A stretch of 64,000 nt of DNA from Camillea tinctor. Taxonomy: Eukaryota; Ascomycota; Sordariomycetes; Xylariales; Xylariaceae. Both the position numbers and the translations under genes were made by a program. Of this stretch, positions 34,501 through 47,099 are shown one piece after another; positions within the stretch are counted from its first letter, which is position 1, and the number at the start of each line of letters is the position of its first letter. The stretch is from positions 124,001-188,000 of the forward strand of contig MU394068.1 in the NCBI GenBank assembly GCA_022578605.1. Direction: 5' to 3'. The notes under the pieces are model-generated. The model had not been told where the DNA came from. It did no database searches and was given only the letters and a program-made list of their open reading frames with translations.

Positions 34501-36773
34501 GCGCTCCGCCTTACCAACCACAAGCCGAGCATCAAACAGATGATGGGAAAGCCTCAGCTAGTGTTTGATGGCTACAACATAAACCTCTTGCGGAGTACTG
34601 TATGCGTATGTATGTTACCGTGGTTGTGTGTGTCTGGTGTGTGTTTCCAAGACTTTCCTGTCATATCAGGGTTGAAGGGTTCAGATGGCCTGGCCCACTT
34701 ACACCTACTCACGGTGCATTCACCCACTCCAGTCACTCACTTACACACACACACTTCCTCCGGCCCCGTCCGTTGGCTCCTCTATCCGATCGGATGAACA
34801 TCGCATATAATCACCTCAAAGTTGAGGTATTATATATGTTTTGTGCAATACTGTGTGAGATAGTCGGCAATGTTGACAGCGGCAACGGAGAGTTTATGGA
34901 GAACAAAACAACATGAAAACAAATCCGACACTAAAAAACCGTAGTTTACTATACACATCCCAGCCATGCATATATTTTTTATTCCCCTTATCTACTATGT
35001 ATGCTGTGTTATCCATCTACATTGATTTCAATCAGCACGGTCACGTCGTATTGGTCGATTAGAGAAAACAAAGTTCAAGTTGCCGAACAAACTGACAAGG
35101 ATGAGATGGAACAGCGGCACAGGTCAAGTCCCAAAGTGGCAGGCAGGTCATCCCGAGACTATCGAGGACGAACATTAGCTGGAACTCTTTTTGTGCTCCC
35201 TGTCCAATCAATCTACGCCAAACCGGTACACACCACAATCCCATGCTTTATCGTCAACAATCCCATTTACACATCGACTTGGAGGGGTCCCACGAAATCA
35301 AAAACTCGCTCAGGATTGCACACCAATAACATAAGACGCACACGCCATTATCACGACAACCTTACCTAATTTACTAGTTGTTATTATAGTTTGATAATAG
35401 TAGAAAACCTGATATAATAGGGCCGACAAGGGAAGAAAAAACTTAAGAAGGCAAAAGAAGGAGAGACAAGTTGGATGCTTTAAGTAGGCGCATCATTTAT
35501 AAGGAGAGGTAAGTAAACTGACTTACACTTATACCCACCACACTCGGTAATGGAACTATACTAAAAAGGGTGCATAGGTCATTCCAGCAGACCGAGAAAG
35601 AGAGGGGAATAAGGAAGAAAAAAAAGAAAGAAAAGAGACGAAGGAAGATATCGTCAACTTACAATCTCCTTTCTTTTCTTTTCTTCTCTCTTCTCTATTC
35701 ATCTCTCTTCACACAACTGCTCATCATCAGTTTTCTTCCTTTCCCCGCCTTCAACCCTCAGTTCTGGATCCCCTGCGTCAATCATACACCCTTGTCCCAA
35801 CTTTCGGATCAACAAGGGCGCTTGGTGAGGAGGAAATCATCCGCTCAATTCCAAGGAAGGATATCAAAAAAAAAAAGTACAAGTGATCGACTTCGCGGTG
35901 CGACACAGCTATTGGACAATCCTTCCTGCAAACGTCAACAACATCGAGATCCCATGATAGCAACGACAAGACCCTCGAGGTTACATGCGACTCACTCAAT
36001 CCAGGTCAAATATAATATAATACATCCCAGCACGGCAACGAAGAGCAGCGAGGCAGGCTACATACTACAGCCATTACATACGGCATTACACGTACATATA
36101 GAGAAGAGAGGAAGATCCCTGCATCGCCATCGCTTTTGATTGGGCTGTGCCGACAGCACGTTTTCTCGGTGAATCAACACAACGAGCTACATACATTATT
36201 ATTCTACATAGCACACTTTGCAACTGCTATACCCTCACCTTTTTGCCTGCACCAATTCTTTTTTCTATTCCATTAGTCCGTTGGAGAATTTCTGTTTCTT
36301 AGTCTCAAGAGACCAGTGCTACTACTTACACCACACAACAAAACACTTACACACTACGGGACACGGACCCCTCGCATACCAGAGCGGCTACATTACGACG
36401 GGAGGCTACCTACTCTCACTTTATCATTGGCGCTAGAGACGAAGAGGAACGGCTCAGCACAAGCGTGAAACTTTTTTATCCCTCTTGTCTCTCTCAATCT
36501 CACCCTCATTCTCTCTTCACACGGTCTTACGCTACCTAATACGAAATAATTCGTTGGGTGGTTAGAGGCCGTGAAGAAGAAAGAGACGAAGTGAGTATAT
36601 CCTAGAATTAGGAAGATTGGGAAAGATAATTGAAGCAGAGAAAAGGAAAGAAGAAAAAGAAGCAACCCAACAGCAACACAGTGCAGTGGAGAGAGAGAGA
36701 CAGAATAAGTGCGTGGGTTCAGTTGCATCTCAGCACAGACACCCTCTCACTTACACCACGAGTCCACCGCGGA

Positions 36774-37314
36774 GGGATACGATGACCAGGGGGTCAAATT
36801 TTCTGGCCAGGGGGTCAAAAAGCTTGGACCATCACTTTTTGGCCAGGGGGTCTGATTTTTTGACCCCCTCCTCAGCTGAGCCAACGTTGACCTTACGTTT
36901 AAGAATTATATTAACATATACTTGATAAAAAGCTATAAAACTTATATTTACTTAGCTATATTAATATATTAAGTCGGCATAAGGTTAGCGTAAGGTCAGC
37001 GTAGGCTTTATAACCCTACGTTAAGCCTACGTTGAGCCTACGTTAAGCATACGTTTATAAGTATTATATACTATTATAATCGTTTATAGTTGCCAACTAT
37101 AACATATATACTTATATACGCCAACATCTCTAACTACTATATACGCCAACGTTTCTAATTGCTATCTTTTTACCGACTAAACTAAACGTAAGGTCTCAAC
37201 GTTGGCTCAACTGAGGAGGGGGTCAAAAAATTTGACCCCATGGTCAAAAAGTGATGGTCCAAGCTTTTTGACCCCCTGGTCAGAAAATTTGACCCCCTGG
37301 TCATGTGTATACTC
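36774..37314. mobile_element. Non-autonomous element with ~120-bp terminal inverted repeats
   Basis: The left arm from 36782 (ATGACCAGGGGGTCAAATTT) recurs inverted at the right end (…GACCCCCTGGTCAT, ending 37304). The arms stay nearly identical for about 120 bp, to ACCTTACGTTTA. Each arm contains three CCAGGGGGTC-type subrepeats. The core is AT-rich with repeated CCTACGTTAAG/CCTACGTTGAG units and no ORF. A 12-bp direct repeat GTCCACCGCGGA flanks the whole at 36762-36773 and 37315-37326, with weak TIR extension (GATAC / GTATAC) in between. It is probably a recent MITE-like insertion. Confidence 0.85.
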
Positions 37315-37326
37315 GTCCACCGCGGA

Positions 37327-38557
37327 CCTGCGAGCACTAATACGCTACTGTACTGTCAACGACGACATCGACACATCTGGCCCACCAGGGATTGCGTTGC
37401 TCCACGTAGTTGTATTCGGAGTCGGTGCATTTCGTCTTGCGCGGACGTGGCCGAAAACTTGGTGGTGCTTCACTTGAGGAACTGATCTGACATAGGTGAA
37501 CTCTCACCTGTAAACAACAATAACAAGAAACAAGTGAAACGGAAAGTCAATTCACCACTCACCATTCGCCTGTTACGACTACAGCTACCGACAGCTGTAT
37601 AGGTTAACTAAGTTTAACTGCTAGGGGGGAACCTTGACCCAGTGGAAAAGGTTCAATTTCTCAAGGTTGTTCTTGGCAAACTGGCGACTGGCAACTGGCA
37701 ATTGGCAAGGAGCAATTCGCAAGCTGCAACCCGCCAACCCGCAAACCCACCAACCCCACTACTTTGCCAAGAGGTACCTCTGTATTGCATGTACCTAGTG
37801 CACCGTACTGTACAAGACGAACAGCGCAGTTACTGTACGGTACGTACCCACTGGGTGTGTAGTCAGCTTCGCATTGCGCCGTGGTATGCAACGTTCACTT
37901 AGCACTGCCGAGTAATACCTACTACTTACCTACCTACCTACAAACTGCCTGACCTAGTACATTTTTACTTTGGTACGGTACAATACATACTTGACCACGA
38001 CCCTCCCACCAAGGAAAAAAAAAAAGAGAAGAGAGAAAGAGGGATCCATTCTGTATCACAGCCTCAACTCCCTCAAACTTATCTAACCTTACCTTTAACC
38101 TTTATACTTATTCATCATCCTTCCTCTCTCTCTCCCTCTCCCTCTTCTCTCTACTTACAACAACATCACCACCAACAAACCATTCCGCCAGTCGGTCGGT
38201 TGCGCATACGCCAACAATATCTCATATTCATTTAATTTATTCATTCATTCCTACGACCTATCTACGCAATAATAACTCCCATCACCAGCCTTTGTTTCTG
38301 TGTGTGGGAGTATAGCGACGCTCATCTTATCCCTTGTTCTACCTTACAACACCAGCAAACCACCCCTCCTCTCCCTGGATTACGAACAAAGGGGAAAAAA
38401 AGAACCCGGGAATCGAGTAACAGACAAGGGGAACATATATAATTCACTCAAAAAACAAAACAAAAACTCAACTGGTAAAGAAAACCAAAAATAGCCTTAA
38501 CGTATTTCGTCACCGTGAACAAAATACAAAGTCAGGAAGACAGAAGACTCATTCAGC
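37327..38557 (+). promoter_or_regulatory. Leader/promoter region of the gene at 38558
   Basis: A CT-rich block at 38040-38160 (CCTTCCTCTCTCTCTCCC) followed by ACAACAACATCACCACCAAC looks like a transcription start and leader about 400 nt before the ATG. Short ORFs here (37202-37477, 37642-37902) have no features. A sequence-style inference. Confidence 0.45.
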
Positions 38558-39580
38558 ATGTTAGGGCAGGATCGGGATATTAGAAGGGCACCTTTCGACC
38601 CTTCGTCCTCCGCCGTCTACTCCCACTCGAGAACCAGAACACAATCGTCCAACGTATTTCCTGCATATCCGATGCATTTACAACAACCACAGCCCCCTAT
38701 GGGGCACAACCGACGCTCCCCCTCGGTCAATACCTTCAACAGTGTATCGAGTAACAACCCCCCGCCCGCCTTCCGTACCTCTCCCACCAACGACATACGG
38801 CGCAGCATCTCCTCCTCCGGCGGCGGTCCTCAGCCCCTGAGCTACGTCGCTCTCCTGCGAAAGCAAAAAGCCACCGTGTGGTGCGATCGATCCCAGAGCG
38901 AAGACCCTCGCATGCTAGCCCAACAGCGTGCTGCGAAGCAGAGAGCCAACCAAGAAGTTATTGGCCGCTCGAGCCAGAGTCGCTCCTCTACCGGCATTGG
39001 TGGCGCTGGCAAGGTCGCTGCCAAGATCCGGCATCACGGCAAGCCCGGTGTTGTCGGCTATTCGCCCGACAACAATTACATGGGCGTCGGCGGCGTGCCC
39101 CTGCGACTGAGTGCTACCGAGGTGGAGGGCGAGGATAGCGACGACGACGACGTCTCCATGCAGCGCGCGCATCACCGTAGGACAGGGAGCAGCGGGCGCA
39201 GCAGCACGGCCAGTGGTCGCCGCGGTCTTGCCTACCGCAACTCGGGCGGCGGTCACTCGCACAGCGGCAAGAAATGGAGTCCTGGCGACACTCCCGAGCG
39301 GGGCAGTCTGGTTATGGACGAGCCTGAATACCGGCCGGGCGATGACAAGATCGAGCGACCGCAAAGCACTCGCAGCGGCAGCAGCGCAGAGAGGGCCGAT
39401 GCCCTTCCTGAGCTGATCAATGCGAACTCATCTAAGCTCGCAAGCAACAGCATGATGAATGCAGCGCTTACGAGAGAAAAGAGCGTGAAGAACCCCGAAG
39501 ATCTAAGGCGCAGAGGTAGCGTTGACGAGCGCACAGCGACTCTAACGTCGGGCCGCCTCTTCATCGCCAACCCTGATTAA
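38558..39580 (+). CDS. Conserved fungal protein of unknown function, low-complexity
   Basis: An intronless 340-codon ORF. The N-terminal ~90 residues are Ser/Pro/Gln-rich. A compact block follows at ~93-190: PLSYVALLRKQKATVWCDRS, EDPRMLAQQRAAKQRA, KVAAKIRHHGKPGVVGYSP and GGVPLRLSATEVEGEDSDDD. I recognise this block as conserved among Pezizomycotina, with a WCDR core and an IRHHG motif, but know no assigned function or gene name. The remaining residues are Ser/Gly/Arg-rich, with RRTGSSGRSSTASGRR and potential phosphosites. The protein lacks signal peptide and membrane segments and has nuclear-type basic patches. It lies alone, with ~11 kb of non-coding DNA upstream and 2.6 kb downstream, a setting often seen for regulatory genes. 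Confidence 0.8.
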   Translation: MLGQDRDIRRAPFDPSSSAVYSHSRTRTQSSNVFPAYPMHLQQPQPPMGHNRRSPSVNTFNSVSSNNPPPAFRTSPTNDIRRSISSSGGGPQPLSYVALLRKQKATVWCDRSQSEDPRMLAQQRAAKQRANQEVIGRSSQSRSSTGIGGAGKVAAKIRHHGKPGVVGYSPDNNYMGVGGVPLRLSATEVEGEDSDDDDVSMQRAHHRRTGSSGRSSTASGRRGLAYRNSGGGHSHSGKKWSPGDTPERGSLVMDEPEYRPGDDKIERPQSTRSGSSAERADALPELINANSSKLASNSMMNAALTREKSVKNPEDLRRRGSVDERTATLTSGRLFIANPD

Positions 39581-42224
39581 AATACCATCTTATCCTACAT
39601 ACCACACCCACATACACACCGCACTAAGAAGACAAGGCGCACAGTCCTCTATCTCTCCCATACTCCTCCATATCATTAAATCCGGTCCATGGACTACAGT
39701 CATGACAGGTCATTCGGTTTCCCCGAATGGAATCAATTTTTGCATTGCGATGGCGTTTTTTTTTTTCAGCTTTGGTTTTTTTTTTTTTGGAAGGAATATG
39801 GCCATTCATTAGGGCATAAAGAAATCGAGGGCGTTGGCCAAATATCGCACGGTCGTTAGGCACGAGGCTTTTTCCTTTAATGTTTTCTCGTTCCACAGTC
39901 GTTCAGGTTCGAAGCAAATACCCTCGCTACGACTTCGAATTTTCTTCCCTATTTTTTATTTTATTCTACCTATTACCTATTCATTTCCTACGCACCTGTC
40001 ATATGCATGGCAATCCGCCGGGCGGAGGAAACAACCTCTCGCAGGACGAGTGAATGAGTGGACCGCCTGGGTCGGTCATGAGGAAGTGAAGAAAAAAGTA
40101 ACATGAGAGAGAGCAACAAGAAAAGAAGAGAGGAGAGGAGAGGATGACAGGAGCTTGGCAAATTCATGGCGCTCATCTAGCTCGGGTAATGTGATTGCTG
40201 CCTCGAGAGAAACCACCCCCCTTTTTGGTGAGGCAGACGGGAAGAAGCATGAAAAAAAAATGGAGGAAAATATTGGACTTGGTGAGATTCACACAATTCA
40301 GTTACAAAAGCGAGATACCAAACAAGTTCTTTAAAATATCAACGATAAACTTAAGCTATCTACCTGCCTATTTTACCATGCCTGCTTGATTATATTCTGT
40401 GTGAAAAGTTTAGTCTTTTGATTATAAGGCGTAAACAGTAAGGCTTCTGGGTGCTATCAAGGTATGTGAAGTAGTTGAATGACATGAACTTGACCCCCCG
40501 CCCCCTACCCCTTTTTTCTACCTTTGAAGCAAAAGAAATCCATACATATCGTAGACAGAAGGGAAACCCTGGCCTTCTATTCATATAAATTTCGGGTATG
40601 CATTATGTTTGAGGACAGAGAAGGAGGGGGTATACGACGGTTTACATCTAGACTTGTAGGAATGTATGTATCCTTAAAAACAGTCGCGTCACGTTTTCCC
40701 CTTATTACTCATATAGGTATATATATAGGTAAGTAGTTTACATCTCATCTTTTGCCATAACCTGTTTCCATATGTTCATCTTAGATATCAATGTGTTTTT
40801 GTCTCAGATACCCCCCATCCTATTATCACTCTTTCTCTCGTTAACTGACCTCCTGGGTGGATACCTTATTGACGTTGAAGGTTGATAAGGCATAGTTGGC
40901 TACGATAGCAGCAATACATGTGCGGCCTTGCGCCCCTATCCTGTCCCCCTGTGTCATCTATCTAGTTTCTCACTCGAGCGGCTCCGTAGATAGATCAGAT
41001 ACACACGGTCTGTCTTGGAAGACTGGAGTGTATCACCGGTAGGGTAGTGATATACTAGGATGTCTAACATCTTACCACATCCGTGCTTGCGCGAGGTTGG
41101 GGGTATTTAGGAAGGGAGAAGGTATGTCTCGGTCTGGGGTCGGTGGCGAAGAGCTATAGTATAACCTATCCAGCTGCGAGGTACGAACATCACACACATG
41201 GTGATAGATGTCCACCTTCTGTTATTCATCTATGAGTCCTCGAGAAGATAGAATAAGTAACCACGGACTATACCAGGCTAGTTAGCAGACGCGCGAACCG
41301 TATTCCGCATTCCGCATGCCCATCTCAAATTCCCATCTCCCTCCCTCCCCCCTCATGACCTAATCTAACACAAACCCATCCAACCACTCATTAGTCTCGT
41401 TACTCCAGTCGCCCCTCGAAATGTCACATCTCACCAGTAGGTAACCCAGCAACCTACCTCCCTCATGACTCAAGCAAGCGCTTCGACAGGGGAAAGACGT
41501 CATATACACCGGGAGGCATCCAGAGGCCCCAGAACCCCATCACGTACGTAATAGCGATCTAGATTAGCCGCCTCTGCGTCCCTAAAACAAAAAATAGGTA
41601 TAACCTACCTACCTATCTCTACACGGTGCGATGTGCAACCAACCCAGCCATAAGAACTCCCCTCCCCAGAAAAGTCGTTGCACACCCGTACGATAGGGAA
41701 GCCCAAAAAAAAAACACCTTAGGGTTAGCTAATGAGCGTGTGGTGCCTGAATACGGGACTTTTTCTTGTGACGAGTTTCAAGATTTCGTATTCGACGTTG
41801 CTTGCTCCGCGGGTCGTATTATAGAATAGCACTAAAAGCCTGGTTAGTGTGTGATGATCTTCAAAAGGCATGTTAAGTAACGTCACCTTTGCGGATAGGT
41901 TTGATCTACAAATATTATACCTTTTTTATAGTAAGTTCTTGTGACTGGTTATAGGATAGGACGTTGGAACTTTTGCCTTGAGTGGGTTATGCATGAACAC
42001 ATGATACATAGAATTCTCAGCATGTCAGTCTAGGTTTATATATATATTCAGGAATGAATTTTTTGATTGATGTATCAGTGCATTCGATTCAAAAAGATGA
42101 TTTTGAATATCGTAATGTAGGCTCTGCGATTAGGTATTTGAATGAGGATATATAACTAAATACTCCGTACCGACTCACGTATCATCAGAAGAAAAATACA
42201 TATTCTAACCTAGATATGATTCCA
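39581..42224. other. Intergenic, no gene recognised
   Basis: Two long T-runs (12-14 nt, at ~39757 and ~39777) lie ~180 bp after the stop of the 38558 gene and may belong to its 3' UTR. The rest is AT-rich with pyrimidine tracts at ~41330-41350. Small ORFs on both strands carry no motif. Confidence 0.5.
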
Positions 42225-45052
42225 TTACTGGCCAAGTGGACTTGGGTTCTCCTGTATTTCCCGCACAACCTCCCTCGTCCGCGCGTTATCCACAAAACTG
42301 AGTCCGATGAGGTCGACTACCTCATCTACGGTGAAGTACAAACTGAGCTCACTCTCCATCCAGAGGTATCTCACATCCTTTAAATTGCTCTGCAACACCT
42401 CGCTCAAATATTTGAGCCGCAGCCAGTTACCGGCATACTCTGCTGTGGTAGGGATAGCATCCTTCCCCGCGTCCGGTGGCAGAAACATATCGTCAAGCTC
42501 AGTTATCCTCGCGATGAGATTGGCAATGTTATAAGCTTCGTCTTGCCCAATACCCGCCAGGTCCATAACATCGGCGATGAGTTTAGAGGCGATTGTGTCG
42601 ACGAGCGAGCCAACTGCTTGGCTCCAGGCAGATTTCGAAAGGATCCTGGACCACGTAGCGGCGAGGGCGCGAACATGTCCAATCGTATTGTCGACTTGAG
42701 ATTCCAAGTCAGACGAGCCAAGCCCATCCTGTTGTAAAAGATTCTGAGATCCTCCAAGTAAATCTCGTATCACAGTTCGTTGTGTAGCCATCTCTGATGA
42801 GTAGGCACGTGCGGCGAATGACTGAAGAGTTTTTATATCATTATCCAAACGGACCATCGTAATTGTACGAGGCACTATGTCTTTCTTTGCCTTCCAGTCT
42901 TTCGAGAAGGTAGAGAGTCGTTCGGCTAGGTAAGAAGCATCGTTGTACAAAAACCTGTATTATATTAGCATATTTTAGAGGATGCAGAAGGAAAGACATA
43001 CATGTTTCCGCCATTTTGTAGAGAATAGTAGTATGGTGATACAGCTCTGAACATGGCAAGGACAAGAGTGGGGAGTGAGAAGAGACCAGCTGCTGCCGCA
43101 CTCATTGGGTTGTCCTCGTTCCTGATATGGCGGATTAGTATTTAGACGTAGAACGGGATAGAGAAAACTTACCCGAGTAGAGATGCCCCGTCTTCAAGAA
43201 TATTAGTTATTAGTAAGAGTACGGGTTCGGGCATGGAAGAAATATTGTATGTTTCCTTCAGCGTCAGTTCCCGGGTTTCTGGTTTTGATTGGGGTTCTTC
43301 TGGGTTTGCTATGGATTCTTGCGGGAGAGGATCTGCCGTATCTTCGTCCCCCCATCCCCATGCATCGAGTGCTCCCTCTTCGTCGGGCGCTTCATTCGTT
43401 TGGTCTTCCTTGGAGGCTTCAGGGGTTTCATTGGAAGCATCATTATCATCATCTCCCCAGCCCCAGGCGTCAGTGCCGTCATCTTCATTAGATGCCGATG
43501 TGGTATTATTTCCATTCTCGGTGGATGAGGCCACCCCATTGCCATTGGCTCTCTGCCCTCCGTCATCCGATGCTGAGACTACCTGTGTTTCAATTCGCTC
43601 TATTTCTTTTGTTGCGCCGAGCCCTTGAGTGAGCTTCGTTCTCACCGAATCTAGGGCGGTCTCTCGGCATTTGGAAAGCCAAACTCGTGGCGCATTGCTC
43701 ACCCATTCCCGTAGTTCTTCAAAACCGGAAAACTTAAGGTCTTCAAGGACATCACAGAAATTTCCCGCAGCATCGATAACTTGTTGAAACCCGCCTATCT
43801 CTTTAAGCGACGCAGGGACTACTGAGTCCAACCACTTGGTAATTATCCGGGGGATAAGATCCGGCATCATCACATTTGAGAGCGCATACACGAGGTCTTC
43901 AGGTAATCGAGTGGATAGAAAGCTCATAATCTGCTGTAAGTCGGAGAAAAGGGATGCCATGCTCCTATCCGTTTCTCCACACAGGTGTAAAGATGACTAT
44001 AATACCTTTAGTTGGGAATCGTAGGAGCGAGGGCTTATCTAAACTCACATCTTCGACCTTCACCGTAGGTAGCTGGGGGTTTTGAGAATTAGTTCTGGGA
44101 CCAACAATCGCTTTATCGAGGTTATGCCAAAGAACGGCCATTCTTTGGTCGACTTCCTTATAAGCTTTTAGGCCAATGACAGCATCGGCGAGACTCATTT
44201 GCTCATCTGCGTAGAATTAGCAATGCTACTACATCTGTAAAGTTGGGATGTACTTGTTCTACCTTCACGGCTATCGAACACGGTCACCTTGGCTGCTTCC
44301 GAGTCGACTTGTACCAACGAATTCCAAACGTGATCAAATACATCGTGCACGGCAGATTTCAGCTCGAACGCTCGTATATCGAGAAGCTTCATGACGCGGC
44401 AGGATTTGCTAACGGGTACTTCATCGAGGGCGGTCCAGGACTCTGAAGACGGAGTCAGGTCAGTACATGAGTGGTGGGTGTAGGTTGGCTGTCCCTTTGT
44501 GTCTTACTCTCTAGTAGATGGAGCGAGTCTAATATCCTCCTTTCGTCCCGCGCTTGTTCAACCTGGTCCAATAACTGGTTTACGTATTTTATGCTGTTTA
44601 GAGCATGGTGTACCTGCTGATTGTAGGTGGCTTCCTGTCGCAGAAACTCGACTTTTTCTTCGGCCTCTTCTATAGCCTTGCCCGAAACATCAGGAGCCTC
44701 GGACCTCCGCACGATCTCGCTCGCCCAATTGCGCGTTCGGTTGACATCATCCTCGAGGGACTTCGCGTGGGCAACCCACTGGTTGACTTCGGGGGCTGTC
44801 TCTTCGTTGATCTGGTGGATGTCGGCCTGCGATTTGACTGCTTAGCTGGGATGAGAGGGACACATGGATGCGATTTTCGGCTTTGCGACGGCATACCTCG
44901 AGCTTTGCTTTAGCTGCAGCTAGGGATTCCAGAGCCAGGGCAAAGTCATCGGCCGCAAGCTGCCTCGAAGATATATCCTCGTCTGGAAAGGTGCCGTATA
45001 GAGAGAAGTCGACGAGGGCGTGGCCAATATGGCCCCCATTCAGTGTTCCCAT
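42225..45052 (-). CDS. DSL1: ZW10/Dsl1-like vesicle-tethering subunit
   Basis: Seven exons (minus): 45052-44897, 44826-44508, 44442-44263, 44206-44049, 43996-43173, 43121-43002 and 42954-42225. All phases agree, giving 828 residues. The N-terminus has long helices (ADIHQINEETAPEVNQWVAH, HHALNSIKYVNQLLDQVEQA). Next come VPVSKSCRVMKLLDIRAFEL and SLADAVIGLKAYKEVDQRM, which match the fungal Zw10-type Dsl1 family as I know it. A disordered acidic insert (~430-500) holds two copies of DAWGWGD (~447-453 and ~482-488). The C-terminal half is helical. Dsl1/ZW10 is part of the ER-bound Dsl1 (NZ) complex that captures COPI vesicles. The yeast protein binds coatomer through Trp motifs in an acidic loop, so the WGWGD copies are likely coatomer-binding sites. 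The second exon's acceptor (CGCAG at 44827) was chosen because it alone keeps frame. Confidence 0.85.
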
Positions 45053-47099
45053 AGCTAGCTACAAGAAGTGGGCAGGAGAGAATAAAGAAAAGTGAATAGA
45101 AGAAGATAGGTTCGAGTTTGCGGATGGTAGCAAGTAATGGAACACCGTGGCATCCAGGGATGTGGATCGCGCCAGGGATATCTCTCTCTCTCTCTCGTAG
45201 ACTGTATTTATTCGTTTGGGGGGTGGTTTACATGTCAGATAGGTAAAGAAGAAGTATAAGTGAATGAATGGAGATGGGTTGTTTTGCCCAGTGTTATTAT
45301 CATGTCATGTCATGATAGCTTCAGCTGAATTGTAGAATCTTGGGTAATTTTGACATGTAAGTATTTGGTATGTAGGTAATGTATGTATGGATATGGATGT
45401 GGATATGGATATAGATGGAGTAAAGAATATGTACAACTAAGGTAAATGCAAGACAGCTTGGAGAAACTAAAAAAAAAAAAAAGCTTGGACCAACTTGTAT
45501 TAGGTAACTTTACCTGCATGCATGATGGATCATGGATGCATGTGATGGGAAACTTCAATGGATTGGAACTGGCCCAGCTGTGGCTAGTGGAAATGACAGC
45601 ATCGGAAAAATCGGAGATCCATTTTAATTCTACATCCAATTAAAATCACGGTGGTCCACTATAGCGGGGTAGATACCTATTGACTTAGTCCTATGTACTA
45701 TGATTAGCGCGGGGCTGTCCCGCGGTCCATTTGTTTTCCAATCCTGTGAGGCTTGTCGGGCTATTACTTACTACTTATTACATACATAACATATTGACTT
45801 CTTACTTCACTCCATCAGCTTTCAGTCACTTTTGCATTTTACTGTCACCCTACTTACCACATGAGGTACTATATTTCCACGAGTCAGGAAAAGGCAATTC
45901 GCTTCGTACGGTAAACTTGTCTAACCTAACTTGTGAATTTACTCTGTGCTACTCGTTGCGAAACATAGGCAATAGGATATCAAGAATATTGCATTGGCAC
46001 TATACGACACCACACATCGGCCCTCATTATTTGATACAAGGGAACCTTTGTGTCCTTACGAGCCAATATTGATTGGGTAGCCTGCTTTTAAAATACCCCC
46101 CTCGGCATACCCATACCTGAAAAGGGGGGTTGTCTGGGAAGAGTTACCTTTTATACTGCCTCTCAGCCTAAACCACCTTCAGCCAACCTAACCGGTTCCT
46201 ATACTTTTCTATTTTCCTATCAACAGCATTCCTCCATACGAACAAGCCACTGAATCCGTGGTCAACTCAGTCAAACTGATCCAAACAATTGCCCGGAATT
46301 ACTTCATCTCTTCTTTTCAATAAGGTCCGCCCCGTGCCACGGCTCAACACCACCAGATTCCGGCTTTTACTTACTCCTCATTGGTTTCCCGCTGTGTCAC
46401 CTTATAACAATACACAAAAGCCTCTAAGGTATGTCAGCAAAAGGATTCACAAATACTACACTCCAACATTCTACCCAAAGAAAAAGAAAAAAGAAGAAGA
46501 AAAAAACACAGAAAATTTTATCCCACCCAGATTCCGGTGCTTGCATTCCCCGGGGCCACAAATGACTATACTTTGACATTCTCATATCGTTGGTTATAGA
46601 AACAAACCTCGTATGTTTGTGAAGAGAAGATGGAGTTAGCAGAAATCCTGACTCCGAACTATTCACAACATGTTGAGTCTGCTGTCACCTCGGGCACTGC
46701 TTCTAGCTAGCCTTGTAGCTATTGCTTCTATCATGTATACGGAATTGGGCATGGACCTATGGTATATGCGTCTTCTCCTATCCCGTACTTTAGTGGTGTC
46801 TGCTATCTGCTTCGGACTGCATTGAGGGTCACATCGGGAGCAAGTGCCCCTTAAATAGACAGACAGTATCTATCTTTAGAATCCCCCCCGAGATTTTATG
46901 CGGGGATATCTTATTATTGCATTCTACTTATCCTCATTTCCTGTTGCCCATAAATATTGCCAAAACGAACTGGCCGAGATAAATTCATTTCTAGCTCCTG
47001 AATGAGAACATGCAGAAACAAAAGGAGAAAAATACATTCTTAGCTAATTTTTTGAGCAGTTCATACACGGGGTTTGTGTCCAAGAAATTCTGGGAAAAG
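45053..47099. other. Divergent promoter interval with microsatellites
   Basis: This 2-kb gap lies between the divergent DSL1-like and M16 genes. It contains a (CT)n run at 45181-45196 and GATATGGAT-type repeats at ~45390-45420. The ORFs present are short and featureless. An in-frame ATG at 47010 could lengthen the M16 protein. Confidence 0.5.

Larger units (their letters stand above)
27243..36773. other. ~9.5 kb without a convincing gene
   Basis: ORFs here are short (best 35570-36139, 189 codons, Lys- then hydrophobic-rich, and 32415-32810 minus) and look like pyrimidine tracts read as protein. The interval has microsatellites: (CT)n at 27948-27965, (CA)n(CT)n at 28567-28592, GTAT repeats at ~28946-28962, AGGTAGGTC repeats at ~28971-28995. 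It also has many ACCTAGGT-type motifs. Pyrimidine-rich blocks followed by A-rich leader-like sequence at 35.65-36.35 kb resemble transcription start regions. I see no tRNA or snoRNA signature. It could hold long non-coding RNAs or a long leader for the gene at 38558. Confidence 0.5.

Noticed and set aside
35570..36139. 189-codon plus-strand ORF
   Set aside because: It starts with a purine-rich Lys run and continues through CT-rich promoter-like DNA; it reads as translated low-complexity sequence, not a protein.
27948..45196. CRISPR-like or telomere-like arrays
   Set aside because: The repeats seen are simple microsatellites and 4-9-bp motif runs; no spacer-repeat pattern or TTAGGG array is present.
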